NCBI RefSeq assembly: GCF_041146395.1
Contig: NC_090997.1
Span: 33,211,501-33,275,500 of the forward strand
DNA length: 64,000 nt
Direction: 5' to 3'
Source: Eulemur rufifrons
Taxonomy: Eukaryota; Chordata; Mammalia; Primates; Lemuridae
Part shown: one piece after another, positions 1 through 9,580 of the stretch
Layout of the letters: the number at the start of each line of letters is the position of its first letter
Numbering within the stretch: position 1 is the stretch's first letter
Notes under the pieces: model-generated
What the model was told of the DNA's origin: nothing
The model's database searches: none
What the model saw: the letters and a program-made list of their open reading frames with translations, nothing else
Translations under genes and position numbers: made by a program

Positions 1-35
1 CCTGTCTCCTCCACCTGCACTGTCAGCACCTAGAG

Positions 36-262
36 CAGGGGTCAACAAATGTCTTTCTGTAAAGAGGCAGATAGTAAATATTTTAGGCTTTGTGAGACAT
101 ATGGTCTCTGTTGCATCTGCTCAACTCTACCATTGCAGCATGAAAGCAGCTACAGATAATACATTAATAATGGGTGTGGCGGTGTTCTAATAAATCTTTA
201 TTTACAAAAAAAAAAAAGAAATAGGCATTTGGCTTGTGGGCCATCATTTGTCAATCCTCTTC
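36..262 (+). mobile_element. Old non-autonomous DNA-transposon fossil (hAT-like)
   Basis: The ends form imperfect terminal inverted repeats (CAGGGGTCAACAAATG near 36, and the inverse of a similar sequence ending near 260). The interior has the recurrent mammalian text GTAAATATTTTAGGCTTTG and a TTTATTTACAAAA stretch. I recognise the repeat but am not certain of its family name. Confidence 0.6.
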
Positions 263-355
263 AGGGTCATTACCTTATATGCTTTCTTCCCTACCATATC
301 CTCAACACCTAACACAAAGCAGGTGTTTGGTCAATACATACTGAAAGAATGAATG
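262..355 (+). mobile_element. L2-type 3' end fragment
   Basis: The text runs from a CCTCAACACCTAACACAAAG-like motif through GGTCAATACATA to GAATGAATGAATGG. This is the diagnostic 3' end shared by L2 copies. Confidence 0.55.
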
Positions 356-359
356 AATG

Positions 360-520
360 GAGTTCCTTCTATGTGCCAGGCACTGTGAACATATTCACAA
401 ACTTTCACCCCTATGAAAACTCTAGAATGTCGGTATTGTTATTTCCATTTTGTAGATTAGCAAAATAAGGCTCAGGAAAGTTTACTAATTCATTGAAACT
501 CACATAGCTGTTTTATTAGC
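360..520 (-). mobile_element. MIR fragment (antisense)
   Basis: It reads as inverted MIR: TATGTGCCAGGCACTGTG, a CCATTTTGTAGATTAG core, then AAGGCTCAGGAAAGTTTACT and CACATAGCT. Confidence 0.7.
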
Positions 521-985
521 TTCCTAAGGCTGCCATAACAAAGGGCCATAAATATTTTGGCTTAAGACAGCAGAAATTTATTCTCTGAAAATTGTGGAGG
601 CTAGAAGTCCAAAATCAAGATGTCATCAGGGCCATGTTCTCTCCAAAGTCTCTAGGAGCAAATCATTCCTTGCCTCTTCTAGCTTTTGGTGACACCGGCG
701 TTCCTTGGCTTGTGGCAGCATAACTTCACTGTCTCCGTTTCCACATGGCCTTCTTCCCTTGATGTCTCTCTGAGTCTTCAGATGTGGCCTTTTCCCCCTG
801 TATGCTGTGTGTTCTCTCTGTTTATAAGAACACCAGTCACTGGGTTCAGCACACACTCTAATCCACTAGGACCTCATTTCAGTTAATTTCATCTGTAAAG
901 ACCTTCCCCCCAATAAGGTCATATGCCGAGTTTCTGGGTGGACACGGTTTTTTGGAGGATAGTATTCAATACACCATACCTGTCA
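515..985 (-). mobile_element. MaLR-type LTR (MLT1/MST-like), antisense
   Basis: The segment begins TTAGCTTCCTAAGGCTGCC and continues CAGAAATTTATTCTCTGAAA, then the CTTGTGGCAGCAT and CACATGGCCTTCTTCCCTT landmarks. These mark a solo MaLR LTR read from its 3' end. It contains no gene. Confidence 0.75.
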
Positions 986-1993
986 AATGGTAGTGTGAAG
1001 ATTTAAACTTGACACCAGTTCAATAATTTTCCACTCTGAAGTTAAAACCTCAGCTATGAAATTAAATTAACAGTTAACAGTAGTGTCCAATTTTAGGATT
1101 ATTTTGAGAAATGATTTGATTGTATCAGTGGAAAAGAGAACTAAAGAACTTACCTTTTAGGAGCTTTGTCTAGGTATAGTTTCTGACAAGTATCTTAAAT
1201 GTAATGTTACTGTTGACCTTAAGGACATTTGATATAAATCTTATGACTAGAGATTTAAGATGCTTTTCTATAGATATCATTGGCTGAACAAGGAAAATCA
1301 CATTAAAAGTTTCATGTCTTTCTAGTTAACATCTTTGGATACAAGGCCTGTAAGTCAGAGATTTTCCTAAAGCAATTCTAAAGCATGTTTCCTCCATCAG
1401 GGGACAACTTAGTTCTACGGTCTAATACATTTGGGAAATACCAGGCCAAACCAAGTAAAACTGATTTCTTTACTGCAGTAAATAATTGCCTCTTAGCATT
1501 CTTTAAATTTGTTAAGATGCCCTGTGAATTTCTAGGAGGAAGTATCATGCACAGTTTCCCACATTCATCTATCATTTTTTGTAGGGTATCTCCAGAAACT
1601 AATCATATGAGCCACATACTTTGGTATACCTATTTTGGGTATTTGCTTGCTTATCTAAGTGAAGATAAGGTCTACTTTTCTGGAGATAAATTTGTAAAGA
1701 CACTTCTGTTGGATGTTAGAGATTGATTTTGAACCCCTCCATAATAGAGGAGATTCCCAACAGAAGGGGAGACACTGACGGGCTGCACCAAGGCACCTAC
1801 TAATTTATTGGTCAACTCATTTACTTATTTACTTGTTTATTCATTCTCTGGTTTCACATAGATGTATGCAGCCTAGTGAAGTACCTATGAACATAAACAT
1901 GATTGAGAAACAGACTTCTTTCCATTAAATCACCCAGATAATACATGTCAATCATCATTTCCCAAAGTAATTCTAATAAATGGAAACCACACG
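986..1993. other. Unique flank, no feature seen
   Basis: AT-rich sequence upstream of RIMS1. A 113-codon open frame at 1385-1726 does begin with ATG, but it shows no recognisable domain and no codon bias. I treat it as chance. Confidence 0.5.
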
Positions 1994-2395
1994 TTGTGGA
2001 CTGAATTATGTTTCCCCTCAAATTCACATGTCAATGTCCTAAACTTCAGTATTTTAGAATGTGACTACATTTGGAGATAGGATCAAAATTAAAGAGGTAA
2101 TTAAGGTAAAATGAGGTCATAAAGGTGGAACCCTGATCCAATAGGACTGGCATCCTTATAAGTAGAGGGACAGACACAAGGGATGAACAGGCACAGAAAA
2201 GAGGCCATGTGAGGACACAGGAAGAAGATGGTCATCAACAAGTCTAAGAGAGAGACCTCAGAAGAAATCAAACCTGTCGACACCTTGATCTTGGATTTCT
2301 AGCCTCCAGAACTGTGAGAAAATTAATTTCTGTTACTTAAGTCACCCAATCTGTGGTATTTTGTCATGACAGCCAGAAGAAATTAAAGCACCCAG
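1994..2395 (+). mobile_element. MaLR-type LTR (MLT1/MST-like)
   Basis: It starts GTTGTGGACTGAATTATGTT and contains GAGGTAATTAAGGTAAAATG, CATCCTTATAAG, CCATGTGAGGACACAG and CACCTTGATCTTGGATTT. It ends near CCTCCAGAACTGTGAGAAAA and the TCTGTGGTATTTTGTCATG landmark. This is a nearly full-length solo LTR. Confidence 0.85.
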
Positions 2396-2714
2396 TTAAT
2401 TGTTCATTAGGTTCTTGCCTTCAAGAGCTTTACTCCACCAGTTCTAATGACTACTGAGGCTTTATAATTCCTTTATTTGTACTTTAGAAGAATTTCATGA
2501 GAACCAACTTGATTGTAAACCTCTTGAGAACAAGGCCTTTGTCTGTTGCATTGTTGCATTTGCACATTGACTATCAGAGAGACAGGCACCTGGTAGAATG
2601 AATATATCATGTATATTTCTACTCCCCTCCATGCATTAATAATTGAGAAATGACCTAATACATATCTTGAAGAGAGGAAGAAATAAGAAAAAGAGAACTA
2701 CAAAATGTTAAGCA

Positions 2715-2885
2715 CATAGTTAGATATTTCAAATATGTCTTATTTGTAATGTTTCGCTTCTGTGTTGATGTAAGTATCTTTATTCCCATTTTACAGATGA
2801 AGAAATAGAGGTTCAGAGATGTTAAGTGATTTGGCCAACATCATAAAGTCGTGGGCAGAGCCAGAATTCTAACTCAGTTTGTTTT
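2715..2885 (-). mobile_element. MIR (antisense)
   Basis: CCCATTTTACAGATGAAGAA, AGAGATGTTAAGTGATTTGG and CAGAGCCAGAATTCTAACTC mark the inverted MIR core. Confidence 0.8.
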
Positions 2886-3908
2886 CCCCTGAATATATGC
2901 TGGACTGAGAGAAACAAGTACAATTATAAAAAAAATGAAGAAAACACAATTATGTTTTCATCAGTTGTTTATTTAGAGAAAAGAGGAAATCTAGCTTGGC
3001 AGCAGCACTTATGAAAAATAACTGGAAGTTTTAGTGGACTATATGTTCATTTCAATGACATACTCAAAAGTGAAATGGCTAACCAAAAAGTTAGATCAAT
3101 GTTAAGTTGTGCAAATAAAAATGATTATTATAGAGCATTACTGAGCACTTACTAAGTGCCAGGAACTGTTCTTGATTACACATATTCTTGATACCTATTC
3201 TGAAAAGTTAATAAAAAAATTGAGTGTGTTCAAAGGCAAGTGACAAGTCTTTAAAATGAGACTATACTGGTTAGATAAACTGAAAAGGTTTACTCTGCAG
3301 AAGACTGAAGATGACATAACTGCCTCAAACATTTGAAAGATTTTCAGTTAGAGGAGGAAGTTAGACATAGGAATGGAATTAGGAGGTAGTGAGCCTTCCA
3401 TTACTGAGAGTATTCAAATAGATGTGTCTGTGTAGAAGCAACTCCTGCATTTAATGGAAATCAACTAGTTAAATTCTTAATTTCTTTAAACTCAAAGATT
3501 TTAAGATTCATAAATATCATCATTATGATCTTCATTAACAAAGTTAGGCGTGGAAGGAAAAAAATGAGTACTAACTTCCTTCTGGAACTATTGAAATAAT
3601 TCCCCAGGAGAGAAACATATCAATTCTCTCATCATCCTTGCTAAGGTATCCTCACTAGGAAATTGTTCAATTTGAACCTTTCCCTATATTGATTCTTTTA
3701 TAATTATACTAACAAAATTCAGTCTCCAGGTTTCAAAGCTGATAACATTATCTATTTTAAAAGGATTGTCTATTTATTTTTGCCTTTATCAGCAAAAGAA
3801 GCTCATTGTAATGCCTATCATTGGCCCAGGCATTGAGCAGAAGCTCCTTAAATATAACAGGACATCGTTGGGTGTTTTTCTTATCTGGGATCAGTGTTTC
3901 TTGAGTAG

Positions 3909-3937
3909 TACAGAGGGACTACTGAAGTCCCTCTGTA
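3909..3937. repeat. Perfect 12-bp inverted repeat with 5-nt loop
   Basis: TACAGAGGGACT at 3909-3920 and AGTCCCTCTGTA at 3926-3937 are exact reverse complements around ACTGA. The stem is too short for a typical microRNA precursor. Its function is unknown. Confidence 0.8.
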
Positions 3938-4618
3938 GTACATGTGAGTGAGTACATGATCATAGTGAGCATCACTAGAGGAATTAGAGTAGATAATCCA
4001 TTTGCAAGCACCAGAAAAGTGCAGTTGCGTGATACGATGGGGCTACCCAGAGTCCACAATGACAAATTAAAGAATTATCATCTTGTGGGCATCTTGAGGG
4101 GAAATTAGGATACCTTGCAGAACAGTTCTATCGAAGACGGGTCAAGAAAGACACTGCATTGACTAGTACAACGTACCCAGAAAATCCAGGCTTTTGGAGG
4201 GGTGTGTGTGTATCAAAATTATTTTAAAAATTACACTGTTGTGGCTGTGAACACTTGACTAGTAAATAAGAAAGACATGGTGGCAGGAAGGAAAAAAAAT
4301 GCATCCAGAGGGTGTTCCATCCTGCTGTTCTGAACATTGTGGGTGCTCAAATAATATTAACGCTCTATGATGAAGATGGTAGCGAGGATGATGATGATTA
4401 ATGCATCCCCTGGAAAACAGGGCTGGGGAGGATGACATAGACGAGGGACCAGGAGAGGGAGGATGACTCACGGGCGAGGGGTACCTGGGGATAGAGCGAT
4501 GTGGTGTGCACGTTGGCGAGTGGGGGGGAGCGGCTGGGGCACGCGTGGCTCGGACCTGGGGAGTGGGCGGGAGGGTGCCCGTGGGCGGAGCGGCTCCGGA
4601 ACTGAGTGGCTGGCAGCT

Positions 4619-4678
4619 ATGTCTGCGAGAGCAGCAGCATCTCCCGGGAGCGAAGCCTCGGAGACTCCGCCTAACTGA
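4619..4678 (+). CDS. Possible second upstream ORF (19 codons)
   Basis: ATG 4619, with G at -3, opens a 19-residue frame rich in Ala and Ser that ends at TGA 4676-4678. It matters only if RIMS1 transcripts start upstream of 4619, which the sequence cannot show. It could equally be chance in GC-rich DNA. Confidence 0.2.
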   Translation: MSARAAASPGSEASETPPN

Positions 4679-4680
4679 CA

Positions 4681-4708
4681 CCCAAACTCTCCCTCTTCCT
4701 CCCGCAGC
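4681..4708 (+). promoter_or_regulatory. Strong 3' splice-site look-alike in the 5' leader
   Basis: A pyrimidine tract (CTCTCCCTCTTCCTCCCGCAG) ends in AG at 4706-4707. It resembles a real acceptor and could receive a non-coding upstream exon. No partner donor is proven. Confidence 0.3.
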
Positions 4709-4776
4709 CCCAAACTGGAGGCAGCAGAGCCTGGGAGCAGCCTCGGCGGCGGCGGCCGCCCCAGCCCCAGCCCCAG

Positions 4777-4791
4777 CCCCGCCCCCGCCCC
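4777..4791 (-). promoter_or_regulatory. Overlapping Sp1/KLF GC boxes in a CCCCAG/CCCCGC tract
   Basis: Two overlapping CCCCGCCCC motifs follow three CCCCAG-like units (4761-4780), about 390 bases upstream of the RIMS1 ATG. On the minus strand they read as GGGGCGGGG, the classic Sp1/KLF site. Binding itself is inferred. Confidence 0.55.
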
Positions 4792-4973
4792 GCGCGCCCC
4801 GCCGGAGACGCCCGGATCGGCGGAGCCTGGCGCGAGCCCTCGCCCCCTCGCCGCGCCCGCCGCGCCCCCGCCTGCCCGCCCCCGCCGGCCGAGGCTGGGC
4901 TGCGGGAGGCGGCCGGGCGGCCCCGAGCCTCGCTAGGGCGACCAAAACAAAGGCAGCATCCGGGGCTGGGTGG

Positions 4974-5090
4974 ATGCAAACAACCATGAAAGACTGGGTT
5001 CTCTCTCTCCCCGGCTCCGCTGCTGCCGCCGCCGCCGCCGCCGCCGCTCCTCCTCCTCCTCCTGCCGCCGCCGGGAGGGCTCCGCTGTGA
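4974..5090 (+). CDS. Upstream ORF (38 codons) in the RIMS1 5' leader, Ala/Pro-rich
   Basis: This upstream ORF runs from ATG 4974 to TGA 5088-5090. It encodes 38 residues: MQTTMKDWVLSLPGS, then 10 alanines, 5 prolines, 3 alanines and GRAPL. The homopolymers come from GCC/GCT and CCT repeats. The first ATG has a weak context (T at -3). The second, at 4986, has A at -3 and is more likely to be used. The uORF is in the same frame as RIMS1 and stops 84 bases upstream of the main ATG. If the transcript starts before 4974 it could reduce scanning to the main start. I do not claim that a stable peptide is made. Confidence 0.5.
   Translation: MQTTMKDWVLSLPGSAAAAAAAAAAPPPPPAAAGRAPL
5019..5072 (+). repeat. 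GCC/CCT triplet repeat tract in the RIMS1 5' leader
   Basis: Two GCT, seven GCC, one GCT, five CCT and three GCC units follow one another without interruption. The antisense strand reads as CGG/AGG repeats. GC-rich triplets in a 5' UTR are prone to length variation. Here the tract is read as Ala10-Pro5-Ala3 by the upstream ORF. Confidence 0.9.
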
Positions 5091-5174
5091 GGGGAAGCAG
5101 GGGCGCAGCTGCTGGGCGTGCATCCGAAAGGTGAGAGCGAGAGAGCGAGCGGAGGGGGCGGGCAGGCCACGAAA

Positions 5175-5338
5175 ATGTCCTCGGCCGTGGGGCCCCGCGG
5201 TCCTCGCCCACCCACGGTGCCTCCCCCGATGCAAGAGCTGCCCGACCTGAGCCACCTGACCGAGGAGGAGAGGAACATTATCATGGCAGTGATGGACCGG
5301 CAGAAGGAAGAGGAGGAAAAAGAAGAAGCCATGCTCAA
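5175..5338 (+). CDS. RIMS1: RIMS1 (RIM1) first coding exon, partial CDS
   Basis: The exon encodes the N-terminus of RIM1, the presynaptic active-zone scaffold that links Rab3 vesicles, Munc13 and calcium channels. I recognise the start MSSAVGPRGP, a proline-rich stretch (about residues 7-18), then PDLSHLTEEERNIIMAVMDR (residues 23-42), which opens the Rab-binding helix, followed by an acidic/lysine-rich coiled segment to residue 54. The paralogue RIMS2 starts differently (MSAPVGPRG) and has different residues along this helix, so RIMS1 is preferred. ATG 5175 is the only ATG in this frame after an in-frame TGA at 5088-5090, and it has A at -3. The exon ends in phase 2: 54 codons plus AA, then GTAAGC. 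The TAA that seems to end the frame at 5340 is intronic. The zinc finger, PDZ and C2 domains lie on later exons outside the window. From family knowledge, expression is neuronal, and human RIMS1 has been linked to a cone-rod dystrophy. Confidence 0.96.
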
Positions 5339-5560
5339 GTAAGCCACCCCCAGCCGCGCCATCCGTGCCTCCGTGCCTCCATCCGTCCATTCACCACTCA
5401 CTCACCCGGTCCTCTCGGCTGAGTGTGGGGGAGGGGCGGGCGAGGGTGCTGGGTGCGGGCGGAGGCCCCCGCCTTGGGGCCAGGGGCGCTGGGCTTGAGC
5501 AGGGAAGAGGCCAGGGGACCGGAGGAAAGAGGGGTTGCCACAGCCAGGAACCCAGGAGCT

Positions 5561-8500
5561 GGGAGAGGATGGCTTGAGACTGGGGTACAGAGGAGGATGG
5601 AGTGGACAGGGGCCACCCTGGTAGTGGGAAGTGCAGAAGCTGAGCGGAGCAGATCTCCCCACGCCCCAAGTGGAAGGCCCCTGGGCTGGGAGCAGGTTAG
5701 GTGGCCGGGGGTGATCAGACGACAGGGGAGGTGGGATGAAGAGGTGCTGAGAACAGCTCCTCTTCTCTTCTTGGAGTTGTTTAGCAGGTCCGGATTACCC
5801 CGATGAAGGGTGCCTGTATTTATATAATAAAAATGCTTATTTTTAGTGTTCATTTTGGTACTCATTCATCTCACAGATCAAGGTTGGGTATTTTTTTGGG
5901 CAGTTGCCATCTTTGGTAACTGCCTCCCCAGCTTCTCTTTAACCTTTTATTCATAGTCTTCTGCACAGAATACCTGTGTGAAGACAAATTTCCTTACCCA
6001 TATGTAACGCCAATGGCAATACAAAGTTTTTAATCATGGGAGAAGCTGATGAGGACTCTGGCCTGAATAAATAGAGGTTCTTCTTTACTGGTTTCCAAGA
6101 GACACCTCTGGGGCCTGCTCAATTCCTGGAGGAAGCAGTCCAGTAAGGGATTGAATACTTGCACACATCCTCCCTTCTTTAGAGCCCATCACCCCTTAAG
6201 GGATCTGTCTCTGGTGCCCCATTTTCCTGGGGATGGGGGGAAGATGGGGCTCATTGCTGGTGGTGCAGGAGTGTGTGACACTGTGCTGCTGCTTGCCTCA
6301 GACAAAACTGCTTACATGGTACTGGCAGAGAGACTGGGCTCTCCATGCTCCTTAGTATTGTCCACAGAGTGGAGCTGAAGGGGACTTGAATCCTGTCCTC
6401 CCAGGGGAAGTCTTTATGTATTCAGGAAAGTGTTCCAGCCTGGGGCAGGGGAATTCAGAGGCCCTGACTGGGACTGATTTCTTGGTGTTCCCTGCTTAGG
6501 CTAGAAGGTGTATCTGGGGGAAGGGGATTGGCATGAAGAGCCAGTGGGAACCTGTTGCATCTGGAGTTAGCTGATAGCAAAGAAGGGGTAGGAAGGGAGC
6601 AGGGGTGACTCCCAGGCACAGAGCACACGGAGCATGGCCTCTCCCCCAGCCCTAGGATTGTCTCCTGAAGAGAAGATGCTGCCAAGGAGTATTCCTTCTA
6701 CTTCCCGTCAGTGCAGCAGTGCCTCACAGGAGAGGAGTGGAGGGAGGCTGCATTCACAGACTGAGGGGTCCCCAACCAGTGCGACTGCCACCAGATGGGC
6801 GTGGAGAATACTGAAGGAGAGATGTGGCTATAGAGTTACAGCAAAATAGTAGAAATCCAGCCAGTCCTGTCCTTTCGTTGTACATTCAGAAAAGGGCCGT
6901 TAACTCAGAAGGCCAGAGCCGGCCTGGTTCTATAAAGAGCAGCAGGTTTCTGAATTCCCTGCTCCTTCTGATCCAAAAACCAAATACTTTAAGCCTGCTG
7001 GCTTGCAGGAGGCAGAACCCTCATTAATCTGCTGCCTGTCCCTAGTGGAAGAATGACGTCCCTAGTGCTGCAGGCTTCCCCTCTTCTGAGACTGGAAGTA
7101 ATGGATGGTGTCTGATGGTGCTGCTGTCTGTCTGTCTGGGTGTCAGTCCGTCTGTCCTCACCGATTGCAGCCCCTACCACCTGTCCTGAACACCTTTTCT
7201 GCTGGTCAGGATTTACAGGTTTGCCGCTGTTCCTTTTGGTGTTTGCTGCAGACAGCAGGTGGATGGAGGCCTCCAGCAGCTAGTGGAAAATACGGGCTTC
7301 TGCTTGACAGAGTCCGGATAGAAAGGGGAAGACACAGTGCAAGTAGTGGCTGTCAAATCTCTTCATTGGCTGTTTCAAGCATGGTTTCAAGTGAGGGATT
7401 TTAAGTGGGAGTGGGTGAGTTTTAGAACAGAATTCCAAATCTGCTAACTGCCAAAGGATGGCAATTATAAGATTGTATGGGTTTATGTGGACAAATAAAA
7501 ATTAGGAGCACTGTCCAACTGCTTATGTCTAACACATCTTTTCCACTGCTTTTCCTGTAACTGCTTTCCACTTGCTTGCAATATTGTTCCTTTATTGCAC
7601 GGATTCACAAGATATCGCAGTATGTGATGCTGTTATACAACAGCCCTCTATAATCCTGGACCTCTGCATTAACTTTATCAATCAGCCTCCTCTGCTAAAT
7701 GTCTTGGCCTTTTGTGCAGTGACCGATTGGTGAGTGTTTGGAATTCCAGTTTGCTGCCATGTAAGCATGTTATATTGTCTGCAGTTAGTGCAACTGTGCT
7801 GAACTTTTTTTCTAGGGGGCACTTTATGCCTTAAAACCTGGAGATCATAGGGTTTATTCAGATGACACACATATATAAGGATTTAATGACACATAGTCAT
7901 AGATGGTGACCTTTTTAAAACTTTGCTTTAAAATAAATTGGAAGACAGTATGCTTTTCACAGGGTTTTAAAATATTTGTTAAATAAAAGAAAAGTTTTTG
8001 TGGTAATGCTTAGTCCATCATATCACATATCTGAGAAATTACTTTCACAAAAGGACTTACAAAGCTAAAGTTCTGGTAACAGAGCAATTAGGTTTAAAAT
8101 TCACTTTTGTTATTAATGCAAAACCATATCCTCGAGCTACCTATTGTGTGTGCTCTCTTTCTTCACAATATGTAAGAATAGGCATTAATAGAGGAAAGTT
8201 AGAAAAGTTAGAAAATTGGGTGAATATGCCAAAGCAACCTTACAAAATATCAATTAAAATGTATTTACAAGTTTTATCAGCCTTGATTGTAAATTACTAC
8301 TTGAATTCAGTTTTGAGAATGTCTTTAAATATGTATAAATGGAAAAAAAAAAGAGCTACTTTCACATCAAGATTTTAGAAATATTTTATTTGAAATTAAA
8401 AGTACTTTATTATAAAAATAATTCATTTTGTTGGCAAAGTACACTAATTTCAAATACCATTGCCAATAACTAGAAATAGTTGACTCCCGCAAGTTATATT

Positions 8501-8871
8501 TAATGCTTGATTTAATTATCTGCAAATTAGAGGTCTTTTTTAATATTAATAGAGTTTTGGATGTGAGTATGTGTACATGTGTGTTCTGGAGGCTTTATGA
8601 AACCTAACTTTCTCAATGAATACCCTTTCAAGTAACTGTCACTAGACATCTTGAGCCAATATATTACATGGGCTGAAAACTGCATTATCTGAAACCTAAA
8701 TCAGAGAAGATCTCATTAGATCTAAAATCTTATTCCTTTTTTATAACAGCTTCATAGAGAAGAGAGGTACGAACAGTAAGAGAAGAGAGAAAAAAATACA
8801 AGTTGAGAGTTAAGGGGATGATTTGAGGATGAGAATTAAGAACATGTTGGAATATTTAACTAAAATACCTA
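5561..8871. other. Proximal intron 1, no feature seen
   Basis: Composition falls from the island shore to AT-rich by about 7400. I see GT- and TCTG-rich patches near 7100-7160 and no repeat I can name. Short open frames here lack any recognisable family. Confidence 0.45.
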
Positions 8872-9125
8872 CCATTTATTGAGCAATTACCTCATGCCAG
8901 CGATTATTCTAAGTTATTTAATCTAATGGCAAATAGTTGAATTATAATCACATTTAATATATATGTAAATATTTAGATTCCCACAGTATGCTGGGCAAAA
9001 CATTAAGTCAGAAAATATAATTCCCAAATCCTCACATTACACTCACCGAATTCCAGTAATAGCCTAAGATGACTCACATAACATGGCCCAACCAGGATTC
9101 AAACCCAGACCTTTTAGTCTAAGTA
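8872..9125 (-). mobile_element. Degenerate MIR-like fragment (antisense)
   Basis: It opens with ATTTATTGAGCAATTACC and ATGCCAGCGATTATTCTAAG, and ends with a CCAGGATTCAAACCCAGACC motif, as an inverted MIR does. The middle is poorly preserved. Confidence 0.5.
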
Positions 9126-9364
9126 GTTTCTCATACACTACACTGTGTTTCTACCGAGAAGAAGCTTCTGCTTCATTTATCTTTTCTTTAAATGAATTTC
9201 CGGTCTTTCCTCAGTGTCGCAGAAGTGGTTTGGCAAAAGATAAGGCTGATTCAGAAGGTCAGCTGCTGATCATAGGAGGGCCTGGAACTTCACCTACACT
9301 CCTTAATAAAGTGTTCCTGTCGATTGAGGGAAAGGAAATTATCTCCAGTTTGAAGATAATAAAA

Positions 9365-9475
9365 AGCATCATAGTATAGTGGAAAGACCATTAACTTTGG
9401 ATCCAAGTCATTTGGGGTTCTAGTTCTAGCTCTGCCGCTTACTGTGTAATTGTTGGCAAGAATATGAAATTGGGA
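9365..9475 (+). mobile_element. MIR fragment
   Basis: AGTGGAAAGACCATTAACTT, GGGTTCTAGTTCTAGC-like text and TCTGCCGCTTACTGTGTAAT correspond to the MIR 5' half. Confidence 0.6.
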
Positions 9476-9552
9476 TTGTATGAGGTTCCATTTTTCTTAC
9501 AAATCCTGCAACCCATAATATAAATTGATGTATAAAAAGCATTGACTTTGGG

Positions 9553-9580
9553 CTCCTCTCTCTCTTCTTAACAGGTAACA
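9553..9580 (+). promoter_or_regulatory. Candidate recursive (zero-length exon) splice site
   Basis: A pyrimidine tract (CTCCTCTCTCTCTTCTTA) is followed by ACAG at 9571-9574 and at once by GTAACA. A 3' splice site therefore directly abuts a 5' splice site. A branch-point match (TTGAC, adenine at 9545) lies 29 bases before the AG. This is the layout of recursive splice sites known in long introns of vertebrate neuronal genes. Use in RIMS1 is inference. Confidence 0.4.

Larger units (their letters stand above)
2396..4459. other. RIMS1 upstream flank with small L2/MIR pieces
   Basis: 2490-2620 looks like an L2 3' end (TTGAGAACAAGGCCTTTGTC), and 3130-3200 like an L2/MIR tail (GAGCACTTACTAAGTGCCAG). 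The remainder is unique AT-rich DNA with a 12-bp hairpin at 3909-3937. I see no exon or RNA gene. Confidence 0.5.
4460..5560 (+). promoter_or_regulatory. RIMS1: CpG-island promoter and 5' leader of RIMS1
   Basis: Base composition changes abruptly near 4440 from AT-rich to strongly GC-rich with many CpGs, and returns to ordinary composition after about 5560. The island brackets the RIMS1 start codon. Several Sp1-type GC boxes are visible (4565-4571, 4583-4588, 4777-4791, and 5433-5440 just inside the intron). I see no convincing TATA box, which fits a dispersed CpG-island promoter. The exact start site cannot be read from the sequence. I looked for a REST/NRSF (RE1) site and did not see a clear one. 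Confidence 0.85.

Noticed and set aside
1385..1726. 113-codon open frame upstream of RIMS1
   Set aside because: No motif, no codon bias, AT-rich context. Consistent with a chance frame.
4506..5090. 194-codon plus-strand open frame across the leader
   Set aside because: Its apparent start is GTG, not ATG. Only the last part from ATG 4974 (or 4986) is a believable uORF.
5118..5174. N-terminal extension of RIM1 starting at 5118
   Set aside because: The codon at 5118 is GTG. The only in-frame ATG after the TGA at 5088-5090 is 5175. Nearby CTG codons (5109, 5112) have poor context.
5340..5342. Stop codon right after exon 1 suggesting a 55-residue protein
   Set aside because: The TAA overlaps the GTAAGC donor. 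The known RIM1 protein continues from this Lys codon into the next exon.
9083..9379. 98-codon open frame
   Set aside because: It overlaps MIR-like sequence at both ends and has no recognisable protein content.
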